A stretch of DNA of 64,000 bases from Gottfriedia acidiceleris (GCF_004138285.1 NZ_SCFN01000001.1:1-64000); one strand, 5' to 3'. Shown: positions 54,817 through 63,440, numbered from the stretch's first letter. Notes: a model not told the origin generated them from the sequence alone. Program-made: numbers and translations.

Positions 54817-56061
54817 TTAGCCTTGATGTACAGAGCTTTTAGGTTCAGTGTCTAAATTCATTGCTGGTCCGAAGAATTCGTAATGAATTTGTGTATCTTT
54901 AATTCCTAATTCTTTTAAGCTTGTTATGATCGCTTTTAAAAACGGTACTGGACCACATACGTAATAATCTGCATTGTCTGATTTAATATTGTTATTTAAC
55001 CATTCTGCATCAATATATCCTTGCTTTTTAAAGTTGTTATTTTGAAGATCTTCCTCAGAAGGATTTTCATAAACAAATGATAAATTGTAATTTGTTAATT
55101 GCTCTTTTAATTGGTTTAGTTCATTTTCAAATGCTTGTAATTTACCGTTTCTTGAAGCACTTATGAAGTTGACTTGACGTTTTGGTTGATTGCTTGCAAT
55201 TGACTTAGCCATACTGATTAATGGTGTAATTCCAACACCACCACTTAAGAATACAACATCTGAATCAATTTCAGTATTTAAAGTAAATTCACCTGCTGGA
55301 GCAGTAATTTCCAGTGTATCACCAACATTTACTTGATTGTGTAGGTAGTTTGAGAATTTACCTAGTGGTTGGTTTTCTTCAGCTTCTCTTTTTACTGAAA
55401 TTCTAAAGTGATTTTTACCTGGTACATCAGATAAACTATATTGTCTGTTTGATAAATATTCTTCACCAGGAATTTGTGAACGAACAGTTATATATTGACC
55501 AGGTAAGAAGGTAGGAACTGAAGTACCATCTTTAGGAACTAAGTAGAATGATGTTATTACATCACTTTCTTCAACTTTTTCGATGACTTTAAACTCTTTA
55601 AATTCAGACCATCCGCCTTCTTGAGAAGAAGCTTCATCATACATTTCTTTTTCGATATCGATAAATACTTGAGCAATAATTCCATATGCTTCCGCCCAAG
55701 CACCTAGTATTTCATCAGTTGCAGCATCACCAAGTACTTCTTTAATAGCCCCTAGTAAATGTTGCCCTACGATTGGATAGTGCTCTGGTTTAACTTGAAG
55801 GCTGCGGTGCTTTTGCGCAATTTGTTTTACAACAGGAATAATTGTTGCTAGCTTATCAATGTTCTGTGCTGCAGCTAAAACAGTATTTGCAAGAGCAGTT
55901 TGTTGTCTACCTTGTTGTTGATTTGTATGATTAAATACATTTAATAGTTCAGGATGATTAGTAAATAAATTTTTATAGAATACTTTAGTGATCTCTGTAC
56001 CCTTTACTTCTAAGACTGGAACTGTTGACTTAATAATATCAATTGTTTTTTGAGAAAGCAT
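54817..56061 (-). CDS. hmp: Flavohemoglobin (nitric oxide dioxygenase)
   Basis: It converts NO to nitrate with O2 and NAD(P)H. The 414-residue product has an N-terminal globin (about 1-140) with the proximal His region KHRSLQVKPEHYPIVGQHLL, an FAD domain with RQYSLSDVPG and an NAD domain with FLSGGVGITPLISMA and YYVCGPVPF. The start follows AGGGGGA. Divergent from an NsrR-type regulator gene; two operator-like repeats lie between them. Confidence 0.96.
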   Translation of the reverse strand: MLSQKTIDIIKSTVPVLEVKGTEITKVFYKNLFTNHPELLNVFNHTNQQQGRQQTALANTVLAAAQNIDKLATIIPVVKQIAQKHRSLQVKPEHYPIVGQHLLGAIKEVLGDAATDEILGAWAEAYGIIAQVFIDIEKEMYDEASSQEGGWSEFKEFKVIEKVEESDVITSFYLVPKDGTSVPTFLPGQYITVRSQIPGEEYLSNRQYSLSDVPGKNHFRISVKREAEENQPLGKFSNYLHNQVNVGDTLEITAPAGEFTLNTEIDSDVVFLSGGVGITPLISMAKSIASNQPKRQVNFISASRNGKLQAFENELNQLKEQLTNYNLSFVYENPSEEDLQNNNFKKQGYIDAEWLNNNIKSDNADYYVCGPVPFLKAIITSLKELGIKDTQIHYEFFGPAMNLDTEPKSSVHQG

Positions 56062-56090
56062 GAAAAATCCCCCTAAGTACGTTTTAAAGT

Positions 56091-56109
56091 AATATTATAA
56101 ATACATCTT
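56091..56109 (-). promoter_or_regulatory. Candidate NsrR operator 1 over the hmp promoter
   Basis: On the minus strand AAGATGTATTTATAATATT; it starts with the AAGATGTATTT half-site of the known NsrR motif and contains TATAAT, a likely -10 of hmp. A near copy lies 47 bases away. Confidence 0.65.
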
Positions 56110-56137
56110 TATCTTAGACCTAGAATTTGTTTAAAGC

Positions 56138-56155
56138 AATATGTAAAATACATCT
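56138..56155 (-). promoter_or_regulatory. Candidate NsrR operator 2 in the hmp-nsrR region
   Basis: AATATGTAAAATACATCT on the plus strand is identical at 15 of 18 positions to the copy at 56091-56108. Read on the minus strand it begins AGATGTATTTTACATAT, close to the full NsrR palindrome. Confidence 0.65.
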
Positions 56156-56247
56156 ATTGTGAAATTTTTCGCAAAAATACATAAAAGTTTAAAAAATGTT
56201 CACAATTATGCTATGATTAATCTTAAATAAAACAGTGAGGACAAGTT

Positions 56248-56691
56248 ATGCGTTTAACAAATTATTCGGATTACTCTCTTCGTGTACTAATATTTCTAAG
56301 CTCTGAGCCACATGAAAAATTAGTTAATATTAAGGACATCGCTGAAGCTTATGATATTTCTAAAAACCATTTAATGAAAATAATTTATAATTTAGGAAAA
56401 ATGGGCTATATTGAAACGATACGTGGCAGAAACGGTGGAATCCGTTTAGCTAAATTGCCATCAGAATTAAATATCGGTGAAATAATTCGTAAAACTGAAG
56501 AAGACTTTAATATTGTAGAATGTTTTGAGCACGGCAATACTTGTGTTATTACACCTGTTTGCTCATTAAAACATGTATTTAATAAAGCGTTAGAACAATT
56601 TTTACAAGTATTAGATCAATATACATTAGATGATATTGTAAAAAACAATGCCATGCTTAAAGATTACCTTTCCATTAATAAAAAGGAATAA
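56248..56691 (+). CDS. nsrR: Rrf2-family nitric-oxide-sensing repressor NsrR
   Basis: The 147-residue Rrf2 protein has an N-terminal winged helix (MRLTNYSDYSLRVLIFLSS, then IAEAYDISKNHLMKIIYNLG) and three conserved Cys in VECFEHGNTCVITPVCSLK (about 92-108), which ligate an iron-sulfur cluster that NO destroys. It would release hmp for NO detoxification. The length, the Cys spacing and the divergent hmp gene support NsrR over IscR-type paralogues. Confidence 0.93.
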   Translation: MRLTNYSDYSLRVLIFLSSEPHEKLVNIKDIAEAYDISKNHLMKIIYNLGKMGYIETIRGRNGGIRLAKLPSELNIGEIIRKTEEDFNIVECFEHGNTCVITPVCSLKHVFNKALEQFLQVLDQYTLDDIVKNNAMLKDYLSINKKE

Positions 56692-56723
56692 AGTGACATT
56701 GAAGAGTGCTCGCAATTAAAAAA

Positions 56724-56763
56724 ACAAAAAAACCAACAAAGGCTTACTTTGTTGGTTTTTTCA
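56724..56763. terminator. Bidirectional terminator between nsrR and racE
   Basis: AAAAAACCAACAAAG (near 56726) pairs perfectly with CTTTGTTGGTTTTTT (56747-56761), with A- and T-tracts on both sides. Confidence 0.92.
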
Positions 56764-56784
56764 TTTAATGTAGTCTATAGACTT

Positions 56785-57576
56785 TTATAGTTTAATATAT
56801 TTTACGCTTTCCATCGGTTCTTGGAATAAAGATGAAGCTATTTTACTAAAAATGGTTGGATCCCCAGTTGTAAAAAATTCATGTGAAGTGATTTCAGAGT
56901 TTGATAATATATTTTGTTGATCCAGTATTGCACTTACTTCTAAAGCTGTTTCATCGCCAGAGCTAATAAGTTGGATTGATGGTCCCATTACTTTTTGAAT
57001 GATTGGACTCAATAATGGGTAATGCGTGCAACCAAGTATTAGGGTATCAATATTTGAATCAATAAGCGGTGCAAGAGTGTGTTTAACAATCTCAAATATT
57101 TCAGGTTTATTGTAGTCCCCATTTTCCACAATTCCAGCAAACTCTGGACATGCCAAACCTTCAATTATAACTTTGTCATTAATCCGCTTTAGTGCAGAAT
57201 GATATGCTTTACTATTAATAGTAGCATTCGTTCCTATGACACCAATTTGGTCATTTTGTGTTAATTTTATTGCTGCTCTGGCACCTGGGCGGACAACACC
57301 AATGACTGGGATTTGAAGTTTTTCTCGCATTTCATTTAAGACTACTGAAGTTGCTGTATTACAGGCGATGACTAACATTTTTATATCTTTCTCCAATAGA
57401 AAATTAGTCATTTCCCAAGTGAATTCTCTGATTTCCGTATATGGTCGTGATCCGTATGGACATCTTGCAGTATCGCCTAAGTATAAAATGTCCTCTTTAG
57501 GTAATTGTCTTATTATTTGTTTGGCAACTGTTAAGCCCCCAACACCTGAGTCAATGACTCCGATTGGTTTATTCAA
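56785..57576 (-). CDS. racE: Glutamate racemase
   Basis: It makes D-glutamate for peptidoglycan. TTG start six bases after AGGGGA. The 263-residue product has IGVIDSGVGGLTVAKQI, YLGDTARCPYGSRP and the two catalytic Cys in VIACNTATS (near 74) and LGCTHYPLL (near 185). Minus strand, followed by a terminator shared with nsrR. Confidence 0.95.
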   Translation of the reverse strand: MNKPIGVIDSGVGGLTVAKQIIRQLPKEDILYLGDTARCPYGSRPYTEIREFTWEMTNFLLEKDIKMLVIACNTATSVVLNEMREKLQIPVIGVVRPGARAAIKLTQNDQIGVIGTNATINSKAYHSALKRINDKVIIEGLACPEFAGIVENGDYNKPEIFEIVKHTLAPLIDSNIDTLILGCTHYPLLSPIIQKVMGPSIQLISSGDETALEVSAILDQQNILSNSEITSHEFFTTGDPTIFSKIASSLFQEPMESVKYIKL

Positions 57577-58049
57577 AAAATCCCCTCATTTTACTTAATA
57601 ATTTGTTGATGTAGTATATTCTTTATTCATTTAAGATTTTACTATAAGAAATGATATTTTTGTTTATCATTCTCTTTTTAAAAATGTTAAAGTTTCATAG
57701 TTTTAATATTATCAGACAGAAGACTCCTTCCTTAATTACGTGAAGGTGTGATAACACCAGTAATAGGTGGGAGATGAATGTCGGTTAGGCGTGCGTATGT
57801 CTAAAGGCTTTTTTGTTGTCTGCTTCATAACTCAATGATATGCTCCGTCTTAAGTAAAAGAAAGACTGATATTAAAGTGAAATTAGATAGCAATAATCAT
57901 GATCAAACATGCCTTTCCACAATTTTGAAAAAAGCTATGGGAAGAAACATTATATCCAAGAAGTTTTTGCTTACTAACTACTGGTGGTTCTCCCATCAAT
58001 GTAGTTAAGAAATAGATTAAAAAGCAAGGAATGAAGTGAGGTGAAAACA

Positions 58050-59183
58050 ATGCTAGTCAATAAAGCATATAAATTCCGTATCTATCCAACCAAGGAACAG
58101 GAAATACTAATCGCAAAAACTATTGGATGTAGTCGTTTTGTATTCAATCACTTTTTAGGACAATGGAACGACACATACAAAGAAACTGGCAAAGGATTAA
58201 CGTACAATTCTTGTTCTGCTGAATTAACAAAGTTGAAAAAAGAATTAGTATGGCTCAAAGAAGTTGACAGTATTGCTCTTCAATCCTCACTGAAAAACCT
58301 CGCTGATTCGTATTCACGATTCTTCAAAAAGCAGAATAACGCACCACGCTTTAAATCTAAAAAGAATCGAGTTCAATCCTATACAACAAAAGAAACAAAC
58401 GGAAATATTGCCGTTGTCGGAAACAAAATGAAACTTCCTAAACTTGGTCTTGTTCGCTTTTCTAAAAGTCGCGAATTACATGGTAGTCTTCTGAATGCTA
58501 CCGTTAGAAGAAATCCAAGTGGAAAATACTTTGTATCCATTCTTGCAGAAGTAGACGTACTACCACTGGAGAAAGCTGAATCATCGATTGGTATCGACTT
58601 AGGCATCACTGATTTTGCCATTTTTTCTGACGGAAGCAAAATTGACAACAATAAATTTACTGCCAAAATGGAAAAGAAACTAAAACGTGAACAGCGAAAA
58701 CTTTCAAGACGTGCGTTACATGCTAAAAAGAATGGGATTAACCTTCTTGATGCAAAAAACTATCAGAAACAAAAACGAAAAGTCGCTAGATTACACGAAA
58801 GAGTATTGAATCAACGTGACGATTTCCTTAACAAGTTGAGTACAGAAATCATCAAAAACCACGATATAATCTGTATTGAAACCTTGAATACTAAGGGAAT
58901 GCTACGTAATCACAAATTAGCCAAATTGATCTCTGATGTATCATGGTCTGCTTTTGTAACGAAATTAGAATACAAAGCTAAGTGGTACGGTAAAACAATC
59001 ATGAAAGTGAGTAAATGGTTTCCATCCAGTCAAATATGTTCCGATTGTGGGCACACAGATGGTAAAAAACCTCTTGAAATAAGGGGATGGACCTGTCCTT
59101 TTTGCCACGAACATCACGATCGAGACATAAATGCTAGTAATAATATTCTAGCTGAAGGCTTACGAGCATTGGCTTTGGCATAA
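58050..59183 (+). CDS. tnpB: TnpB RNA-guided endonuclease
   Basis: ATG 58050 follows GAGGTG by six bases; the GTG at 58041 overlaps that site. The 377-residue protein starts MLVNKAYKFRIYPTKEQE. All three RuvC acidic residues are present: GIDLGITDFAIF (Asp), ICIETLNTKGM (Glu) and HDRDINASNNIL (Asp), with a zinc ribbon SQICSDCGH...CPFCHEHH between the last two. TnpB uses a right-end RNA to cut DNA and favour retention of the element. The frame is complete and looks active. It is an ancestor-type relative of Cas12. Confidence 0.93.
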   Translation: MLVNKAYKFRIYPTKEQEILIAKTIGCSRFVFNHFLGQWNDTYKETGKGLTYNSCSAELTKLKKELVWLKEVDSIALQSSLKNLADSYSRFFKKQNNAPRFKSKKNRVQSYTTKETNGNIAVVGNKMKLPKLGLVRFSKSRELHGSLLNATVRRNPSGKYFVSILAEVDVLPLEKAESSIGIDLGITDFAIFSDGSKIDNNKFTAKMEKKLKREQRKLSRRALHAKKNGINLLDAKNYQKQKRKVARLHERVLNQRDDFLNKLSTEIIKNHDIICIETLNTKGMLRNHKLAKLISDVSWSAFVTKLEYKAKWYGKTIMKVSKWFPSSQICSDCGHTDGKKPLEIRGWTCPFCHEHHDRDINASNNILAEGLRALALA

Positions 59184-59333
59184 ATAATCATAGAACCGTA
59201 GGAATCTAAGGGGATAGCTTGGCAAATAAGAGAAACCTCTGCTGGCAAAGAAATACACTAGCACGTATGCTCTGTTCCCAAGAATCTCCCACTTCAAACA
59301 ATCTGTATGGGTGTTAAGTGGTGAGTAGTTCAA
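59184..59333 (+). ncRNA. Likely omegaRNA (reRNA) scaffold at the right end of the TnpB element
   Basis: In studied TnpB systems the guide RNA spans the end of tnpB and the right end, and its guide is the flanking host sequence. Here about 150 structured bases end at GTTCAA 59328-59333; the guide would begin at 59334 (TGCGCCTATTAACAGAG). Inferred from family architecture and the terminal hairpin, not from expression. Confidence 0.6.
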
Positions 59334-59439
59334 TGCGCCTATTAACAGAGTATTGAAACATTTAAACACAAGTTAAAAATAATTCGTAAATTCGATCATT
59401 ATCTGTTATATTAATGAGGAAAAGTTTATATATGAGAAA

Positions 59440-59540
59440 AATGTGGAGGAGCCAGTGTTGCTGGCTGAGATAGCGTCCTTAAGATGTTGACTCTTAGAAC
59501 CTGATCTGGGTGATGCCAGCGTAGGGAACAGTATCTCTTT
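59440..59540 (+). promoter_or_regulatory. TPP riboswitch (thi box)
   Basis: GGAGGAGCC, GGCTGAGATAGCGTCC and the hallmark GAACCTGATCTGGGTGATGCCAGCGTAGGGAAC (59498-59530 region) are all present. Thiamine pyrophosphate binding would reduce expression of the downstream uptake operon. Confidence 0.97.
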
Positions 59541-59566
59541 TTAGATATGTTTTTTACAGCGCATTT

Positions 59567-59600
59567 ACGTCCGGGTTAGTATCCGGACGTTTTCTTTTTG
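59567..59600 (+). terminator. Terminator of the TPP riboswitch
   Basis: CGTCCGG (59568-59574) with CCGGACG (59583-59589), then TTTTCTTTTT; ends 30 bases before the first gene. Confidence 0.92.
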
Positions 59601-59632
59601 TATAAACAAAAAACAAAAAGGAGATATAGATA

Positions 59633-60625
59633 ATGAAAAAACTAGTAATATTTTTAGTAGCTATTTGTTTAATGTTAACCGGATGTGGTCAAAACAAAAC
59701 TGCCACTACTAAAAAGACAAAGCAATTAAAAAAGGTGACTGTCGTATTAGACTGGACGCCAAATACAAATCATACTGGGCTATTTGTTGCTAAGGAAAAA
59801 GGTTACTTTAAGGAACAAGGACTTGATGTAGATATAATCAGTCCGGGAGAAACAGGGGCAGACCAATTGGTGGCATCAGGTAAAGCAGATTTTGGGGTTT
59901 CTTATCAAGAGTCAATTACACAAGCAAGAGTTCAAAATGTACAGATTGTTTCAATTGCAGCAATTATTCAACATAATACTTCTGGGTTTGCATCACCAGT
60001 GAAAAAAGAAATTAAGTCTCCAAAAGATTTCGTTGGAAAAACATATGGTGGATGGGGTTCACCAGTTGAAAAGGCTATTTTAAAATCGCTTATGTCAGAA
60101 GAAAATGCTAATGTTAATAAGTTAAATATCGTTAATATGGGTGATGCTGATTTCTTTACAGCGGTAAAAAGAGATATCGATTTTGCGTGGATTTATCAAG
60201 GATGGACAGGGATTGAAGCAGAGCTTCGTGGAGAAAAATTAAACATGATTTATTTAACTGATTATAGTAAAAAGCTAGATTACTATACTCCAGTTTTAGC
60301 TACTAACGAAAAAATGATTAGTAAAAATCCTAAAATAGTAAAAGCGTTTATGGCTGCAGCATCAAAAGGATATAATTTTGCGATTGATAACCCTAAAGAA
60401 GCTGCATCGATTTTACTAAAGGATAATCCGGATTTAGATAAAAAATTAGTGGAAAAAAGCCAAGAATGGTTAGCATCTAAATATAAAGATGATGCAGACC
60501 GTTGGGGTGAGCAAAAGTTATCAGTTTGGAAAAACTATGCAGATTTCTTAGCTGAAAACAAATTATTAGAAGGAAACTTTAAGCCAAAAGAAGCATTTAC
60601 GAATGATTTCTTACCAGCGAAATAA
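59633..60625 (+). CDS. thiY: ThiY-like substrate-binding lipoprotein of a pyrimidine-precursor ABC importer
   Basis: A lipoprotein of 330 residues with lipobox LMLTGC (Cys near 19) and the NMT1/THI5-like fold: VTVVLDWTPNTNHTGLFVAK, DIISPGETGADQLVASGKADFG, YGGWGSPVE and DFAWIYQGW. Relatives bind N-formyl-4-amino-5-aminomethyl-2-methylpyrimidine, a salvageable thiamine breakdown product. First gene behind the TPP riboswitch. Binding a different pyrimidine is possible. The ribosome site is AAGGAGA. Confidence 0.9.
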   Translation: MKKLVIFLVAICLMLTGCGQNKTATTKKTKQLKKVTVVLDWTPNTNHTGLFVAKEKGYFKEQGLDVDIISPGETGADQLVASGKADFGVSYQESITQARVQNVQIVSIAAIIQHNTSGFASPVKKEIKSPKDFVGKTYGGWGSPVEKAILKSLMSEENANVNKLNIVNMGDADFFTAVKRDIDFAWIYQGWTGIEAELRGEKLNMIYLTDYSKKLDYYTPVLATNEKMISKNPKIVKAFMAAASKGYNFAIDNPKEAASILLKDNPDLDKKLVEKSQEWLASKYKDDADRWGEQKLSVWKNYADFLAENKLLEGNFKPKEAFTNDFLPAK

Positions 60626-60637
60626 GGAGGAGCAAAA

Positions 60638-60928
60638 ATGCAAACTACTTTAATGAGTGTCCAAATTATACCGAAAACAAATAATATTGAGGATGTTATT
60701 CCTGCAGTTGATGAAGCAATTAAAATTATTGATGAATCAGGTGTAAAATATCAAGTTCAACCATTGGAAACAACTATGGAAGGCGACTTGAATCAATTAT
60801 TAAACGTTGTTCAAAAAATGAATGAAAGAATGATTGAAATAGGTTGCCATAATGTTATTACTCAAATGAAAATACTTTATCAACCACAAGGTATTACGAT
60901 GGATGTGTTAACGGAGAAGTACCGTTAA
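60638..60928 (+). CDS. DUF77 thiamine-binding protein
   Basis: A 96-residue MTH1187/YkoF-fold protein (MQTTLMSVQIIPKTNN, then IKIIDESGVKYQVQPLETTMEGDLNQLL) of the Thiamine_BP family. Members bind thiamine or its pyrimidine part in the cytosol. It sits between the binding protein and permease genes of a TPP-regulated operon. The stop overlaps the next start by one base; the start has AAGGAGGAG. Confidence 0.88.
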   Translation: MQTTLMSVQIIPKTNNIEDVIPAVDEAIKIIDESGVKYQVQPLETTMEGDLNQLLNVVQKMNERMIEIGCHNVITQMKILYQPQGITMDVLTEKYR

Positions 60929-61695
60929 TGAAATCTAAAAATATGAAAGGATGGCAGCCAATTGTTGTCATCCTGCTTTTTTTAATCTGTTGGCAGCTAA
61001 GTATTAAAATTTGGAAAATCGAATCTTGGTTATTGCCAGGACCGATCTCAATCTTTAAAGAAGGAATGAAATCATCTGATTCACTACTTCCTCATATTAC
61101 TTCTACAATTCAATTAACGATTATTGGCTTGTTAATTGGTAGTTTATTAGGATTGTTAATAGCATTTCTATTGCATTTAATTCCAGGTGTTAGGGAAGCT
61201 TTTTATCCATTATTAATTCTTTCGCAAAATGTACCAATTATCGTGTTGGCACCGCTTTTAATTATTTGGTTTGGATTTGGGGTATTACCTAAATTAATTA
61301 TTATTTCTCTTGTTTGTTTTTTCCCTGTTACAGTGTCAGCGTTGGATGGTTTTCGACAAACACCAAGTGAACTAATAAATTATATGAAAATGGCAGGAGC
61401 ATCCAAATCACAAATTTTTTGGAAAGTTGAGTTACCTTTTTCTCTACCTTCCATTTTTTCAGGCTTAAAGATTTCAGCAACTTATAGTGTTATGGGGGCG
61501 GTTATATCTGAATGGCTAGGAGCGAAATCTGGAATTGGGGTGTATATGACTTTAGCTTCATCTTCATTTAGAACAGATCGAGTATTTGTTTCAATTTTTA
61601 TCATTATGTTTTTAAGTATGCTTTTCTTCTTCCTAATAGTCGTAATTGAACGTGTTACTGTTAAATGGAAAGTTAAAGGGGAGAAACGGAAATGA
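60928..61695 (+). CDS. thiX: ThiX-like ABC permease
   Basis: The 255-residue permease of the SsuC/TauC group has six hydrophobic helices and the cytoplasmic EAA loop (MKMAGASKSQIFWKVELPFSLP). Overlaps DUF77 gene by one base and the ATPase gene by four, so the three are translationally coupled. Forms the pyrimidine-precursor importer with ThiY and ThiZ. Confidence 0.9.
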   Translation: MKSKNMKGWQPIVVILLFLICWQLSIKIWKIESWLLPGPISIFKEGMKSSDSLLPHITSTIQLTIIGLLIGSLLGLLIAFLLHLIPGVREAFYPLLILSQNVPIIVLAPLLIIWFGFGVLPKLIIISLVCFFPVTVSALDGFRQTPSELINYMKMAGASKSQIFWKVELPFSLPSIFSGLKISATYSVMGAVISEWLGAKSGIGVYMTLASSSFRTDRVFVSIFIIMFLSMLFFFLIVVIERVTVKWKVKGEKRK

Positions 61696-62423
61696 CATTA
61701 CAAGTGGAACAATTATCAAAGAGTTATAGCGGGAATCAAGTGTTAGATAATATTTCTCTTTATGTAAAAGAGGGTGAATTTGTATCGATTCTAGGGCCAT
61801 CTGGTAGTGGGAAGAGTACGTTGTTTCATCTTATTGGTGGCTTACTAAAACCTGATTCTGGAGAAGTAAAGTTAAATGGGTCGATAATAAATGGAGAACT
61901 TGGTCATATTAGTTTTATGCCTCAGGATCATTCATTATTGCCTTGGAGAACAGTGTTAAAAAATATTGTATTGTCACAGGAATTAAAACATAAACCTGAT
62001 GAAAAATTGGCAAGAGACTTGCTTAAAAGAACTGGTTTAGAAAACTATGAGAATGCTTACCCTCATGAATTATCTGGTGGTATGAAACAAAGAGTTTCAT
62101 TTTTAAGGTCTTTACTAGCACCGCAGTCGTTTATGTGTATGGATGAGCCTTTTTCAGCTTTAGATGAGTTCACTAGGCTTGAAATGCAACAATGGCTTTT
62201 ATCAATTTGGGAGGAGCAACGACGATCAATTTTATTAGTTACGCATAATATTGATGAAGCGTTGTTAATGTCCGATCGAATATATATATTTTCTGACAAA
62301 CCTGCCAAAATCAAAGAAGAAATCATTGTGCCATTTCCAAGACCACGAAAGAAAGAATTATTATTAAGTGACGAATTTACGGAATATAAAAGAAAAATCT
62401 ATTTGGCTTTAGAGAAGGAGTAA
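61692..62423 (+). CDS. thiZ: ThiZ-like ABC ATPase
   Basis: The 243-residue importer ATPase has Walker A GPSGSGKST (near 35), Q-loop FMPQDHSLLPWRTV, signature LSGGMKQR, Walker B FMCMDEPFSALDE and switch His LVTHNIDEAL. It starts in an ATGA overlap with the permease gene. Its closest group is the SsuB/TauB/ThiZ ATPases, and the TPP control selects ThiZ. Confidence 0.92.
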   Translation: MTLQVEQLSKSYSGNQVLDNISLYVKEGEFVSILGPSGSGKSTLFHLIGGLLKPDSGEVKLNGSIINGELGHISFMPQDHSLLPWRTVLKNIVLSQELKHKPDEKLARDLLKRTGLENYENAYPHELSGGMKQRVSFLRSLLAPQSFMCMDEPFSALDEFTRLEMQQWLLSIWEEQRRSILLVTHNIDEALLMSDRIYIFSDKPAKIKEEIIVPFPRPRKKELLLSDEFTEYKRKIYLALEKE

Positions 62424-62427
62424 TACG

Positions 62428-63195
62428 ATGAAAATGATAGATGCTCATATTCATTTAGATTCTTATGATACTAGTCAAAGAGAAGAAATATTAACTAAAA
62501 TAGAAAGACACGAAATCGAGGCAATCATTTCGGTTTCGATGGATTTAAAATCTAGTAAGAAAAATTTAGAGTTAAAAAAACAAAAAAATTGTGTATATCC
62601 AGCATTCGGATTTCATCCTGAACAGCAAATCCCTTCTGATGAAGAGGTTGTTAAATTAATTGAATGGATTAAGACCCATCAGGATGAAATGGTCGCAATC
62701 GGTGAAGTTGGATTACCATATTATAAGAATTTGGAAGAGCAGATTGATTACGTACCTTATATTCAATTACTAGAAAAATTTATCTCACTTGCAAAAGAGT
62801 TAAATAAACCGATCATATTACATGCAGTGTATGAGGACGCCGAAACTGTTTGTAACCTATTAGAAAAATATTTTATTAAAAAAGCTCATTTTCATTGGTT
62901 TAAAGGAGACGATCTTACAATTAAACGGATGATAAAAAATGAGTATTTTATCTCAATTACACCAGATGTATTATATGAAAATGAGATTCAAGACTTAGTA
63001 AAAAAGTACCCTTTAGAATTAATGATGGTAGAAACAGACGGTCCTTGGCCATTTGAAGGGCCTTTTGAAAATGAGTGGACACATCCTAGATTTATGCATC
63101 AATCGGTTGCGAAGATAGCTGAGTTAAAAGACAAAGATCTTTCAAGTGTATATAAAACTTTATATGAAAATACTAAGAAGTTTTATAGTATATAA
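62428..63195 (+). CDS. TatD-family metal-dependent hydrolase in the thiamine salvage operon
   Basis: The 255-residue TIM-barrel amidohydrolase has MIDAHIHLDSYD (metal-binding HxH, near 6-8), AFGFHPEQQ, the bridging Glu in AIGEVGLPYY, ILHAVYED and HFHWFKG histidines, and VETDGPWPF (metal Asp). It lies four bases after thiZ with its own GGAG and ends at the operon terminator. TatD relatives are DNases or hydrolases of small amides. In this operon it may deformylate the imported pyrimidine, replacing the YlmB amidohydrolase; that is inference. Confidence 0.85.
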   Translation: MKMIDAHIHLDSYDTSQREEILTKIERHEIEAIISVSMDLKSSKKNLELKKQKNCVYPAFGFHPEQQIPSDEEVVKLIEWIKTHQDEMVAIGEVGLPYYKNLEEQIDYVPYIQLLEKFISLAKELNKPIILHAVYEDAETVCNLLEKYFIKKAHFHWFKGDDLTIKRMIKNEYFISITPDVLYENEIQDLVKKYPLELMMVETDGPWPFEGPFENEWTHPRFMHQSVAKIAELKDKDLSSVYKTLYENTKKFYSI

Positions 63196-63201
63196 AATAA
63201 G

Positions 63202-63236
63202 AAAATCGTTTTCTAACTGGAAACGATTTTTTTATT
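63202..63236 (+). terminator. Terminator of the TPP-controlled operon
   Basis: AAAATCGTTTTC (63202-63213) with GAAACGATTTT (63220-63230, one bulge), then seven T. Confidence 0.9.
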
Positions 63237-63440
63237 TATAAAATTTAATTATTTTAGTTTTAGATAGGTAAAAAGAGCTAAAATAAAATCCCCCTATAGC
63301 AGAGCAGCTATCCTAATTTACAGATAGGCTTTTTTATCTACTATAAGTAGGATATAAATTAAAACTTTCAATTTAGATAATCAGATTCTTTACAAGCAAG
63401 AAAATAGAGAAATGTAAAGCTTAGTTTTTCAATGTAAATA
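63237..63440. other. Intergenic stretch, no gene seen
   Basis: AT-rich, without a reading frame or recognised RNA. A weak imperfect hairpin (CCTATAG..., GATAGGC followed by T) lies near 63295-63335 and could be a secondary terminator. Confidence 0.45.

Larger units (their letters stand above)
57710..59333 (+). mobile_element. IS605-type TnpB-only transposable element (approximate ends)
   Basis: A tnpB gene is flanked by structured non-coding sequence. The left side (57710-58049) holds hairpins such as GGTGT-gata-ACACC (57745-57758) and GTGGGAGAT (57767-57775), the latter inverted at ATCTCCCAC (59284-59292) on the right. The right end has a subterminal hairpin CCACTT (59289-59294) with AAGTGG (59316-59321) and closes GAGTAGTTCAA, typical of this family. 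No TnpA (Y1 transposase) frame was found, so it would need one in trans. The left boundary is a guess. Confidence 0.7.

Noticed and set aside
57840-58030. Possible tnpA remnant left of tnpB
   Set aside because: Translation in all likely frames gives no Y1 transposase motif (HUH) and frequent stops.
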